Assembly: GCA_021204285.1 (NCBI GenBank)
Contig: JAJPZP010000058.1
Span: 1 to 16,641 of the forward strand
Direction of reading: 5' to 3'
DNA length: 16,641 nucleotides
Source: Lachnospiraceae bacterium
GTDB lineage: Bacteria > Bacillota > Clostridia > Lachnospirales > Lachnospiraceae
In this document: one piece after another, positions 1 to 7,039 of the stretch
Position numbering within the stretch: the stretch's first letter is position 1
Layout: the number at the start of each line of letters is the position of its first letter
Program-made: the position numbers and the translations under genes
Notes under the pieces: generated by a model
What the model was told of the DNA's origin: nothing
What the model saw: only the letters and a program-made list of their open reading frames with translations
The model's database searches: none

Positions 1-983
1 CGACGCGCACCCGCTTCTCCTTCGCCTCGGCCTGCAACCTGCTCGGCCTTGAGGTACAGGATCTCGAAGAGGGCAAGTCGCAGATCTCCCACGGCGAGAC
101 GGTGCGCGAGACAGCAAATATGATCTCTTTCATGGCGGATGTCATCGGTATCCGTGACGATATGTATATTGGAAAAGGGAACAAATACATGCACGGCGTC
201 GTCGACGCGGTGACGCAGGGACATAAGGACGGCGTTCTCGAGCAGAAGCCGACGCTCGTCAACCTGCAGTGCGACATCGACCACCCGACGCAGGCAATGG
301 CCGACATGCTCCACATCATCCATGAATTCGGCGGCGTGGAGAATCTGAAGGGCAAGAAGATCGCGATGACCTGGGCCTACTCTCCGTCCTACGGCAAGCC
401 GCTCTCTATCCCGCAGGGCGTCATCGGCCTGATGACCCGTTTCGGCATGGACGTTGTGCTCGCACATCCGGAAGGCTATGACATCTTCCCGGAGGTCGAA
501 GAAGTCGCTGCCGCGAACGCCGCGAAGTCCGGCGGTTCTTATAAAAAAGTCTCCACCATGGAGGAAGCCTTCAAAGACGCCGACATCGTCTATCCAAAGA
601 GCTGGGCTCCCTTCGCCGCAATGGAAAAGAGAACCGATCTCTACGCCCAGGGCGACCAGGCCGGCATCGATGCACTCGAGAAAGAGCTGCTCGCGCAGAA
701 CGCGCAGCACAAGGACTGGAGCTGCACGGAAGAAATGATGTCCCTGACAAAAGATGGCAAGGCGCTCTACCTGCACTGTCTGCCGGCTGATATCAGCGGC
801 GTAAGCTGTGAGGAAGGTGAGGTCGATGGAAGCGTCTTCGACCGCTACCGCACACCGCCCTACAAGGAGGCCAGCTTCAAGCCCTACATTATTGCGGCTA
901 TGATCTTCCTCGCAAAATTTGCGGATCCGGCCAGTCTCCTGAAACAGCTTGAGGAAAAAGGAACGCCGCGCGTCATGAAATAA
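1..983 (+). CDS. ygeW: YgeW-type knotted carbamoyltransferase (5' end outside window)
   Basis: A carbamoyltransferase-family enzyme acting on a still uncertain ureido or amino substrate. About 326 residues are visible in one frame from base 3. Bases 1-2 would complete a Ser codon, giving the carbamoyl-phosphate-binding motif STRTR at the left edge. Further family motifs are HPTQ (bases about 282-293) and HCLPAD (about 774-791), the latter matching the HCLP loop of ornithine carbamoyltransferases. The region between them fits YgeW better than a true OTC, and the full protein should be near 395 residues, so roughly 70 are missing. Carbamate kinase begins 14 bases downstream, which suggests the enzyme works in the catabolic, phosphorolytic direction and yields carbamoyl phosphate. 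YgeW is known from E. coli and clostridial purine-degradation clusters. The family call is firm; the substrate is inferred. Confidence 0.88.
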   Translation, partial: TRTRFSFASACNLLGLEVQDLEEGKSQISHGETVRETANMISFMADVIGIRDDMYIGKGNKYMHGVVDAVTQGHKDGVLEQKPTLVNLQCDIDHPTQAMADMLHIIHEFGGVENLKGKKIAMTWAYSPSYGKPLSIPQGVIGLMTRFGMDVVLAHPEGYDIFPEVEEVAAANAAKSGGSYKKVSTMEEAFKDADIVYPKSWAPFAAMEKRTDLYAQGDQAGIDALEKELLAQNAQHKDWSCTEEMMSLTKDGKALYLHCLPADISGVSCEEGEVDGSVFDRYRTPPYKEASFKPYIIAAMIFLAKFADPASLLKQLEEKGTPRVMK

Positions 984-997
984 GCCGGAGGTGTCAT

Positions 998-1942
998 ATG
1001 CTGAAAAAGAAACGTGTCGTGATCGCTCTGGGCGGCAATGCGCTCGGGAATACACTCCCGGAGCAGATGGCCGCCGTGAAGATCACTTCGCGGGCGATCG
1101 TTGATCTGATTGAAGAAGGCTGCGAGGTCGTCGTCGTACACGGCAACGGTCCACAGGTCGGCATGGTAAACAACGCGATGATTGCGCTGACCCATGAGGA
1201 CCCGGAACAGCCGAATACCCCGCTCTCCGTCTGCGTCGCAATGAGTCAGGCCTACATCGGCTACGACCTGCAGAACGCTCTGCGCGAGGAACTGCTGAAC
1301 CGCGGCATCACCGACATTCCGGTAGCCACAATGATCACCCAGATCCGTGTGGACGCCGATGATCCGGCGTTCCAGAACCCGTCGAAGCCGATCGGAAAAT
1401 TTGTCACGAAGGAAGCTGCTGACGAGCTCACACGAAAATATGATTACATCATGAAGGAGGACGCCGGACGGGGCTGGCGCAGGGTCGTCGCCTCCCCGAA
1501 GCCGATCGAGGTCGTCGAGATCGGCACGATCCGTACGATGGTGGATTCCGGCGACCTGGTCATCGCCTGTGGGGGAGGCGGTATTCCTGTTGTCCGCCAG
1601 GGCAACCACCTGAAAGGCGCCAGCGCCGTGATTGACAAGGTTTTCGCGCGCTGCCTGCTCGCAAAGGAACTGGATGCAGATTTCCTGATCATTCTCACCG
1701 CGGTCGAGAAAGTTGCGATCCGCTACGGCAGGCCCGATGAAGAATGGCTTGATGATCTCAGCGTCGCGAAAGCGGAGCGCTATATCGGGGAGGGACACTT
1801 TGCCCCCGGTTCGATGCTGCCGAAGGTGCAGGCCGCCGTTGATTTTGCCTCCTCAAAGGAGGGACGGCAGGCGCTCATCACCCTGCTGGAAAAAGCAAAG
1901 GACGGTATCCTCGGCAAAACGGGGACGCGTATCCATATGTAA
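998..1942 (+). CDS. arcC: Carbamate kinase
   Basis: Transfers phosphate from carbamoyl phosphate to ADP, giving ATP plus carbamate; cytoplasmic. The 314-residue length is normal for the family. Visible motifs, in order, are VIALGGNAL near the N-terminus, VVVHGNGPQVG (about residues 46-56), QAYIGYDLQNAL, VVASPKPIEV, IACGGGGIPVV (about 189-199) and the lysine-rich nucleotide region around ASAVIDKVFA. The ATG is preceded by GGAGGTG a few bases upstream, right after the ygeW stop, so the two are almost certainly co-transcribed. Pairing with YgeW, not with an arginine deiminase, points to energy recovery from ureide or purine breakdown; the E. coli counterpart in that setting is called yqeA. The enzymatic call is secure and the pathway assignment is contextual. 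Confidence 0.95.
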   Translation: MLKKKRVVIALGGNALGNTLPEQMAAVKITSRAIVDLIEEGCEVVVVHGNGPQVGMVNNAMIALTHEDPEQPNTPLSVCVAMSQAYIGYDLQNALREELLNRGITDIPVATMITQIRVDADDPAFQNPSKPIGKFVTKEAADELTRKYDYIMKEDAGRGWRRVVASPKPIEVVEIGTIRTMVDSGDLVIACGGGGIPVVRQGNHLKGASAVIDKVFARCLLAKELDADFLIILTAVEKVAIRYGRPDEEWLDDLSVAKAERYIGEGHFAPGSMLPKVQAAVDFASSKEGRQALITLLEKAKDGILGKTGTRIHM

Positions 1943-2008
1943 CACATGTAACTGTCGTGCAACCGTAAACCTGTTCCGGATTAACATTTCAAAGAGGGGG
2001 TAAGAAAA

Positions 2009-3349
2009 ATGTTGGAGAACCTGTTTAAACTCAAGGAAAACGGCACAAATGTGAGAACGGAAGTCATCGCCGGGGTTACGACCTTTATGACCATGGCCTA
2101 CATCCTGGCGCTGAACCCGTCGATCCTGTCCGCTTCCGGCATGGACGCAAACGCGGTCCTGATGGCGACCGCGATCGCATCCTTCATCGGCACCATGGCA
2201 ATGGCGCTGCTCGCGAACTATCCCTTCGCGCTGGCGCCCGGACTCGGCCTGAACGCATACTTTGCCTACACGGTATGCGGCAGCATGGGCTACTCCTGGC
2301 AGTTCGCCCTGCTCGCGGTCTTTGTGGAGGGTATTATTTTCATCCTTCTCTCCCTGACCAATGTGCGCGAGGCCATCTTCAACGCGATTCCCGCGCAGCT
2401 CAAGAAGGGCGTGTCCGTAGGCATCGGTCTCTTCGTCGCCTTCATCGGTCTGCAGAACGGCGGCCTGGTCGTGAACGACGATTCCACGCTCGTGACGATC
2501 ACCAGCTTCGTGTCCGACTTCAATACGGCCGGCATCAGCGCCCTGCTCTGCATCATCGGTGTCTTCATCATCGCGGTTCTTTCCGTGAAAAAGGTCAAGG
2601 GCTCCATCCTGATCGGTATCATCGCCACCTGGGTGATCGGCATGATCTGCCAGGCGCTCGGCATCTACCAGGGCTCCTCACTCTATCCGGTCTGGTCGAA
2701 CTTCAACCCCGGCGCGATCGGGCAGACCTTCGGGCAGTGCTTCAATGTGGACTTCAGCAGCGTGCGGATTCTCGACTTCATCGTTATCATCTTTGCCTTC
2801 CTGTTTGTCGATGTATTTGATACGCTCGGCACGCTGATCGGCGTCGCAAACAAGGCGGATATGCTCGATGAGGAAGGCAAGCTGCCGCGCATCAAGCCGG
2901 CGCTGCTCGCGGACGCGATCGGCACCACCGCGGGTGCGGTCTGTGGCACCTCGACCGTCACGACCTTTGTCGAGAGTTCCTCCGGTGTATCCGAGGGCGG
3001 ACGCACGGGCCTCACAGCAGCCGTCACCGGTCTTCTCTTCCTGCTGGCAATCTTCCTGTCCCCGATCTTCATCGCGATCCCGAGCTTCGCGACGGGCTCC
3101 GCGTTGATCTATGTCGGCTTCCTGATGATCACCGCCGTCATCGACATTGATTTCGCCGACATCACAGAGGCGCTTCCCGCCTACCTGTGCCTGATCGCCA
3201 TGCCTCTGATGTACAGCATCTCCGAGGGCATCGCCGTTGGCGTCATCTCCTACGTCGTGATCAACCTCTGCTCCGGCAAGGCAAAAAAGATCACCCCGCT
3301 CATGTATGTGCTGGCGGTATTATTTATCCTGAAATATATCTTCTTATAA
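2009..3349 (+). CDS. NCS2-family purine (guanine/hypoxanthine-type) permease
   Basis: Integral membrane nucleobase transporter of 446 residues with about 12-14 hydrophobic segments. The N-terminus carries the AzgA/PbuG-like signature TEVIAGVTTFMTMAYILALN followed by NPSILSASGMD. The segments ANYPFALAPGLGLNAYFAY, FVDVFDTLGTLIGVA and VCGTSTVTTFVESSSGVSEG correspond to the conserved substrate-site regions of this branch, which transports adenine, guanine and hypoxanthine more often than uracil or xanthine. Start is the ATG behind an AGAGGGGG ribosome site. It follows carbamate kinase after 66 bases with no visible terminator, so it probably belongs to the same operon, and adenine deaminase comes next. 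The exact base transported cannot be read from the sequence. Start and family are confident. Confidence 0.92.
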   Translation: MLENLFKLKENGTNVRTEVIAGVTTFMTMAYILALNPSILSASGMDANAVLMATAIASFIGTMAMALLANYPFALAPGLGLNAYFAYTVCGSMGYSWQFALLAVFVEGIIFILLSLTNVREAIFNAIPAQLKKGVSVGIGLFVAFIGLQNGGLVVNDDSTLVTITSFVSDFNTAGISALLCIIGVFIIAVLSVKKVKGSILIGIIATWVIGMICQALGIYQGSSLYPVWSNFNPGAIGQTFGQCFNVDFSSVRILDFIVIIFAFLFVDVFDTLGTLIGVANKADMLDEEGKLPRIKPALLADAIGTTAGAVCGTSTVTTFVESSSGVSEGGRTGLTAAVTGLLFLLAIFLSPIFIAIPSFATGSALIYVGFLMITAVIDIDFADITEALPAYLCLIAMPLMYSISEGIAVGVISYVVINLCSGKAKKITPLMYVLAVLFILKYIFL

Positions 3350-3359
3350 GAACTGTTTA

Positions 3360-3427
3360 CCCGCTTCGCGGGCGTCACCAGATAAGCTGATGGTTTCGCA
3401 CTTACATGCGTCTGCTCTCAGCGGCAG
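3360..3427 (+). other. Chain of short hairpins downstream of the permease gene
   Basis: Between the permease stop and the terminator lie several consecutive small stem-loops: CCCGC/GCGGG (3360-3364 with 3368-3372, triloop), ACCA/TGGT (3377-3380 with 3391-3394), CGCA/TGCG (3397-3400 with 3407-3410) and CTGC/GCAG (3412-3415 with 3424-3427). I do not recognise a known riboswitch consensus here; in particular, the conserved purine riboswitch core is absent. It may be a structured 3' untranslated region that protects the transcript, or part of an attenuator. The stems are short, so significance is uncertain. Confidence 0.35.
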
Positions 3428-3460
3428 GACCTGGCGGAGTCACTTCCGCCGGGTCTTTTT
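3428..3460 (+). terminator. Rho-independent terminator after the permease gene
   Basis: An 11-bp stem pairs 3428-3438 with 3445-3455 (GACCTGGCGGA against TCCGCCGGGTC, one T-G wobble), with a short loop and a run of five T at 3456-3460. It should end transcription of the ygeW-arcC-permease unit and separate it from adenine deaminase. Adenine deaminase therefore needs its own promoter or read-through. Confidence 0.85.
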
Positions 3461-3493
3461 CTAAACCTGAATGCAAAACACATTTTTCAGACA

Positions 3494-3508
3494 TCCTGAA
3501 TTTCAGGA
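3494..3508. promoter_or_regulatory. Perfect palindrome upstream of adenine deaminase, possible operator
   Basis: TCCTGAA at 3494-3500 and TTCAGGA at 3502-3508 form a perfect 7-bp inverted repeat around a single central T, 36 bases before the adenine deaminase ATG. The size and symmetry suit a dimeric regulator. No convincing -10 and -35 pair is visible between the terminator and the gene, so its relation to a promoter is inferred. Confidence 0.35.
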
Positions 3509-3544
3509 GAAGCACCGAACAGTCTCGTTCAGAAAGGAGCAGCT

Positions 3545-5284
3545 ATGAAGGGAAAAAATATAACAGCAGATGAGCTTTGCAGCCGGATCGACGTGGCTGC
3601 GGGAAATGCAAAGGCGGACGTCGCCCTGAAAAATGCCAGAATCGTCAATGTATTCACAGAGAAGATTGAGGAGGCCGACATTGCCATCCTTGGCGACACG
3701 ATCGCCGGTATCGGACGCTACCACGGTGGTATTGAGATCGATCTCGAAGGAAAATATGTCTGCCCCGGATTTCTGGACGGACACATCCATCTCGAGAGCT
3801 CTATGGTCTCGCCGCGTGAGTTCGAACGCGCGGTACTGCCCCACGGCACGACTGCGGTGGTCACAGCCCCGCATGAGAGCACAAATGTAGCGGGCTCTGA
3901 CGGCCTGCGTTACATTCTGGACGCTACCGGGGATCTGACGCTGGACGTCTACGTGATGATGCCCGCCTGCGTACCCTGTACAGCTATCGACGAGTCGGGA
4001 GCCGTCTTTGAGGCGAAAGATATCCGCCCCTGGTATGCGCAGGAGCGCATTCTCGGTCTCGCCGAGATGATGAACTCCATCGGTGTCGTCAACAAGGATG
4101 AAGATATTCTTCAGAAAATCGTGGATGTGAAAAACTGCGGAAAACTCATCGACGGCCATGCGCCGCTTCTCTCCGGAAATGCCTTAAATGCCTATGCCGG
4201 AGCCGGCGTCCTCTCAGATCACGAATGCTCGAATGCACAGGAGGCCATCGAGAAGCTGAGCCTTGGTCAGTGGATCATGATCCGCGAAGGAACCGCTGCA
4301 ATGAACCTCGAGGCACTGATCTCTCTCTGTGAGGCGCCATATTATCAGCGCTGCATGTTCGTGACCGACGACAGGCACCCCGGCGATCTGATTAAGAAGG
4401 GCCATATCGACTACATCATCCGGAAAGCGGTACGGCTGGGAGCAGACCCGGTTCATGCAATCAAAATGGCCACCTGGAATCCCGCGCAGTATTTCGGACT
4501 CCATGACCGGGGCGCCGTCGCTCCAGGCTACCGCGCTGATCTTGTCATACTGGAAAATCTTGAGGAGATCCGCGTGTGCGGCGTATACAAAGACGGAAAA
4601 CCCGCATTTGAGGCAGAGAAAATCATTTCAAAGCCGCGAACGGACTATCCCCGCGTCTGGGATTCCTTCCACATGCCGGAAGTCTCAGAAGCGGATCTGG
4701 CCGTTCGGACGAACGGTTCGATCGAGCGCGTCATCGAACTGATTCCGGGCGAACTGCTGACCAGAGAACTGCTTATACCGAAAATAGAAGAAGCCGGATT
4801 TCCGGTCGGTGTGGATCCCGCACAGGATATTCTGAAGGCAGTCGTATTTGAGCGGCATAAAAATACCGGCCACAGAGGCATCGGCTTTATCAAGGGTTAT
4901 GGAATCCAAAAAGGCGCGGTTGCCTCCAGCGTCGCGCACGATTCGCACAACCTGATCGTGATCGGTGCAAGTGACCGGGATATCATGCTGGCCGCAAACT
5001 GCGTGCGAAAAAATGGCGGCGGACTCGCTGTCGTGATCGACGGAAAAGTCGCCGGGGAACTTCCGCTGCCGATCGCCGGACTGATGAGCGAACTCTCCGC
5101 CGAGGAGACAGAAGAACAACTGGAAAACCTGAAAAAACTGTGCCGCGACATCGGTCTCGCGGAGGGCATCGACCCCTTCATGACGCTGGGCTTCGTGAGT
5201 CTGCCGGTCATCCCACAGCTGCGGCTGACCACGCGCGGGATTGTCGACGTGGGAAAACAGGAAGTTCTGGAGGCGTTTTTCTGA
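3545..5284 (+). CDS. ade: Adenine deaminase
   Basis: Hydrolyses adenine to hypoxanthine and ammonia; cytoplasmic metallo-dependent amidohydrolase. The 579-residue length is typical of the bacterial Ade family. The metal-binding HxH lies at His80 and His82 within GFLDGHIHLESS. Further family landmarks are HGTTAVVTAPHE, LAEMMNSIGV, LIDGHAPLLSG (a metal-ligand His), SDHECSN and VTDDRHP (catalytic Asp region). The C-terminal half contains the family's extra domain, with SSVAHDSHNLIVIG and GFVSLPVIPQLRLTT. The ATG is preceded by AGAAAGGAGC. The hypoxanthine product would feed a purine hydroxylase, which links this gene to the selenium-molybdenum genes downstream. It lies after its own upstream terminator and is followed by another, so it may be transcribed alone. 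Very confident call. Confidence 0.95.
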   Translation: MKGKNITADELCSRIDVAAGNAKADVALKNARIVNVFTEKIEEADIAILGDTIAGIGRYHGGIEIDLEGKYVCPGFLDGHIHLESSMVSPREFERAVLPHGTTAVVTAPHESTNVAGSDGLRYILDATGDLTLDVYVMMPACVPCTAIDESGAVFEAKDIRPWYAQERILGLAEMMNSIGVVNKDEDILQKIVDVKNCGKLIDGHAPLLSGNALNAYAGAGVLSDHECSNAQEAIEKLSLGQWIMIREGTAAMNLEALISLCEAPYYQRCMFVTDDRHPGDLIKKGHIDYIIRKAVRLGADPVHAIKMATWNPAQYFGLHDRGAVAPGYRADLVILENLEEIRVCGVYKDGKPAFEAEKIISKPRTDYPRVWDSFHMPEVSEADLAVRTNGSIERVIELIPGELLTRELLIPKIEEAGFPVGVDPAQDILKAVVFERHKNTGHRGIGFIKGYGIQKGAVASSVAHDSHNLIVIGASDRDIMLAANCVRKNGGGLAVVIDGKVAGELPLPIAGLMSELSAEETEEQLENLKKLCRDIGLAEGIDPFMTLGFVSLPVIPQLRLTTRGIVDVGKQEVLEAFF

Positions 5285-5322
5285 GTAAATGAGGAAATGC
5301 TACCGGAAATTCACTCATATAT

Positions 5323-5367
5323 CCTGTCAAAAAAGGAAAGCCGCCATGGTTTTCCTTTTTTGACAGG
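5323..5367. terminator. Bidirectional Rho-independent terminator after ade
   Basis: The core hairpin pairs GGAAAGCC (5335-5342) with GGTTTTCC (5348-5355) around a 5-base loop. Six A precede it and six T follow it (5356-5361). Because the A and T tracts also pair and CCTGTC/GACAGG closes the base, the whole element is an 18-bp stem over 5323-5367. It would stop transcription on either strand and isolates ade from the selenium operon. Confidence 0.85.
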
Positions 5368-5393
5368 GTTATCTTATCCGATTTATCGATTTT

Positions 5394-5445
5394 ATAAATA
5401 GCGGAAACGGCACCGTTCTGTTATAATTAATTGAACGCTATTTAT
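5394..5445 (+). promoter_or_regulatory. Promoter of the yedE-selD operon inside an inverted repeat
   Basis: A perfect -10 hexamer TATAAT sits at 5422-5427; no good -35 is seen at the normal distance. The -10 is bracketed by a perfect 10-bp inverted repeat, ATAAATAGCG (5394-5403) and CGCTATTTAT (5436-5445), and a smaller palindrome AACGG/CCGTT (5406-5410, 5413-5417) lies between. The left arm covers the -35 area and the right arm the expected start of transcription, a layout typical of repressor looping or of an activator-dependent promoter. The -10 call is good; the regulator is unknown. Confidence 0.55.
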
Positions 5446-5468
5446 GCAAATGAAGGAGAGAAGTGACT

Positions 5469-6536
5469 ATGAAAACATCCAGAAATGAAACTCTCATCAT
5501 CGCTGTCGTCGGACTCGTCATCGGCGTCATTGCCGTCGCGCTGACGGTCTTCGGCAATCCGGCGAACATGGGCTTCTGCATCGCCTGCTTTATCCGTGAT
5601 ACGGCGGGCGGACTCGGGCTCCACCAGGCCGCGGCGGTTCAGTACATACGCCCGGAAATCATTGGCCTCGTGCTTGGAGCCTTCCTCATGGCGGTATTCC
5701 GCAAAGAATTCTCGCCGCGCGGCGGCTCCGCGCCGCTGACCCGCTTTATTCTCGGATTCTTCGTGATGATCGGCTGTCTGGTCTTCCTGGGCTGCCCCTT
5801 CCGCATGGTGCTGCGCATCGGCGGAGGCGACCTGAACGCCCTCGTCGGACTCGCCGGCTTCGCGGTCGGCATCGGTGTCGGCATCCTCTTTCTGAACCGC
5901 GGCTATTCGCTGAAGCGCACTTATAAGCAGCCCATTGCAGAGGGCGCTGTCCTGCCGGTCATTGAAGTCGCCATGCTCGTCCTGCTGATCGCGGCTCCGG
6001 CCTTTATCTATTTTACCGAGGCGGGCGGCGGCCCCGGCGCGCTGCACGCGCCGATCCTGATTTCCCTTGCAGCCGGCCTGATTGTCGGCGCTCTCGCGCA
6101 GGTGACAAGGCTCTGCATGGTCGGCGGCATCCGCGACTTTCTGCTCTTCCGCCAGACGCGGCTGCTCATCGGTTTTCTCATGATCATTGTCGCGGCTCTG
6201 GTCTGCAATCTGCTCGTCGGCTCCTTCAGCCTCGGCTTTGTCGACCAGCCGATCGCGCATAGCGACGGTCTGTGGAATTTCCTCGGCATGCTGCTGGTCG
6301 GTTACGGCTGCTCGCTGCTCGGCGGCTGTCCTCTTCGCCAGCTCATACTTGCGGGCGAGGGCAACGTTGACTCGGCAGTGACCTTTATCGGCCTGCTCGT
6401 CGGCGCGGCCTGTGCGCACAACTTTGGTCTTGCCTCCTCCACGGCAGGCGCGACCGCAAATGGAAAGGTCGCGGTCGTCATCGGCCTTGTCGTCGTGACT
6501 GTAATCGCGGCGGCCAATACCTTCCACAAAAAATAG
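5469..6536 (+). CDS. yedE: Selenium metabolism membrane protein YedE (FdhT-like)
   Basis: Polytopic membrane protein of the YeeE/YedE family, thought to import a selenium or sulfur species for selenium-using cells; 355 residues from this start. Two similar halves are visible. GCPFR with a following GGD (about residues 108-118) is mirrored by GGCPLRQL with a following GEGN (about 285-300), and each is followed by a hydrophobic segment. Other conserved cysteines are NMGFCIACFIRD near the N-terminus and TRLCMVGGIRD in the middle. A GTG at 5463 is also in frame, but AAGGAGAG at 5453-5460 is spaced 10 bases from the ATG at 5469 and only 4 from the GTG, so the ATG is preferred. It is first in an operon with a YedF-like protein, DUF3343 and selD. 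Family firm; transported species inferred. Confidence 0.9.
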   Translation: MKTSRNETLIIAVVGLVIGVIAVALTVFGNPANMGFCIACFIRDTAGGLGLHQAAAVQYIRPEIIGLVLGAFLMAVFRKEFSPRGGSAPLTRFILGFFVMIGCLVFLGCPFRMVLRIGGGDLNALVGLAGFAVGIGVGILFLNRGYSLKRTYKQPIAEGAVLPVIEVAMLVLLIAAPAFIYFTEAGGGPGALHAPILISLAAGLIVGALAQVTRLCMVGGIRDFLLFRQTRLLIGFLMIIVAALVCNLLVGSFSLGFVDQPIAHSDGLWNFLGMLLVGYGCSLLGGCPLRQLILAGEGNVDSAVTFIGLLVGAACAHNFGLASSTAGATANGKVAVVIGLVVVTVIAAANTFHKK

Positions 6537-6573
6537 GGCAAATCAATTTGAACAAAAAGGAGAATACATAATA

Positions 6574-6774
6574 ATGGTAGATGCAAGAGGCAGATCCTGT
6601 CCGGAACCGGTCATCATGCTGAAGAAGGCTCTGGAATCCAACGAAAACAACTATGAAATCATGGTCGACAACCACGTCTCAGTCGAGAACGTGACACGCT
6701 TCGCCGAACACAGCGGCTATCGGGTCAATCTTGAGGAGAAGGGAGATGATTTTCTCCTGACGCTCACACGATGA
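6574..6774 (+). CDS. yedF: Short YedF-like / TusA-family sulfur or selenium carrier
   Basis: A 66-residue TusA (SirA)-fold protein beginning VDARGRSCPEPVIMLKKAL. Cys9 in the CPEP motif is the residue that carries persulfide or selenide in this family. Selenium-associated YedF proteins are usually near 200 residues, with a second DsrE-like domain after the TusA domain. Here the gene stops after the first domain, and the next reading frame, DUF3343, starts in the stop codon (ATGA overlap at 6771-6774). It follows yedE after 37 bases with a good AAAGGAG site. A role in handing selenium from YedE to SelD is inferred from position. Strict naming as YedF is uncertain because of the missing domain; the TusA-family call is firm. 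Confidence 0.82.
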   Translation: MVDARGRSCPEPVIMLKKALESNENNYEIMVDNHVSVENVTRFAEHSGYRVNLEEKGDDFLLTLTR

Positions 6775-7016
6775 AGCGCTATATCGCAACCTTTTACGCA
6801 CATTTCGGAGCGATCCGCTTCGAAAGAGAGCTGCGTGCGAAGGGACTCCATGGGACGGTCATGCCCGTCCCGCGGAACTTAAGTTCCTCCTGCGGTACCT
6901 GCGTGGAATTCGAGTCGGAGCAGACAGATTTTCACGACCCGCATGGCGAGATCGAGCAGATTGTCCGCGTTTCAGACAATGGATATGAATGCGTATACCG
7001 CGCGGAAGACAGTTAA
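6771..7016 (+). CDS. DUF3343 putative Se/S carrier-like protein
   Basis: A small cytoplasmic protein of 81 residues belonging to DUF3343, which is annotated as a putative selenium/sulfur carrier. The family hallmark is visible as PVPRNLSSSCGTC (about residues 33-45), including two cysteines. The N-terminal YIATFYAHFGAIRFERELR is also typical. It overlaps the preceding TusA-like gene by four bases and precedes selD by 23 bases, so the three are likely translationally coupled and may form a relay of carriers to selenophosphate synthetase. Biochemical function is not established. The coding sequence contains two adjacent palindromes at 6852-6887, listed separately. Confidence 0.8.
   Translation: MKRYIATFYAHFGAIRFERELRAKGLHGTVMPVPRNLSSSCGTCVEFESEQTDFHDPHGEIEQIVRVSDNGYECVYRAEDS
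6852..6887 (+). repeat. Two adjacent palindromes inside the DUF3343 gene
   Basis: GGGACGG (6852-6858) pairs with CCGTCCC (6865-6871) around a 6-base loop. Two bases later comes a perfect 14-bp palindrome, GGAACTTAAGTTCC (6874-6887). They encode the conserved segment before the SSSC motif, so they could be coincidental, but two perfect symmetrical elements in 36 bases may form mRNA structure upstream of selD. Confidence 0.45.
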
Positions 7017-7039
7017 AGCAACTGATTAAGGAGACTCTC

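Noticed and set aside
3350..3460. Possible purine riboswitch before adenine deaminase
   Set aside because: The conserved purine aptamer core and its two kissing loops are not found. The region directly follows the permease gene and ends in a normal terminator, so a 3' untranslated region is the simpler reading.
5442..6527. A 361-codon open frame on the minus strand opposite yedE
   Set aside because: Its product is rich in Arg, Asp, Glu and His without any recognisable domain, and it mirrors the codon pattern of the well-supported yedE gene. It is an antisense shadow.
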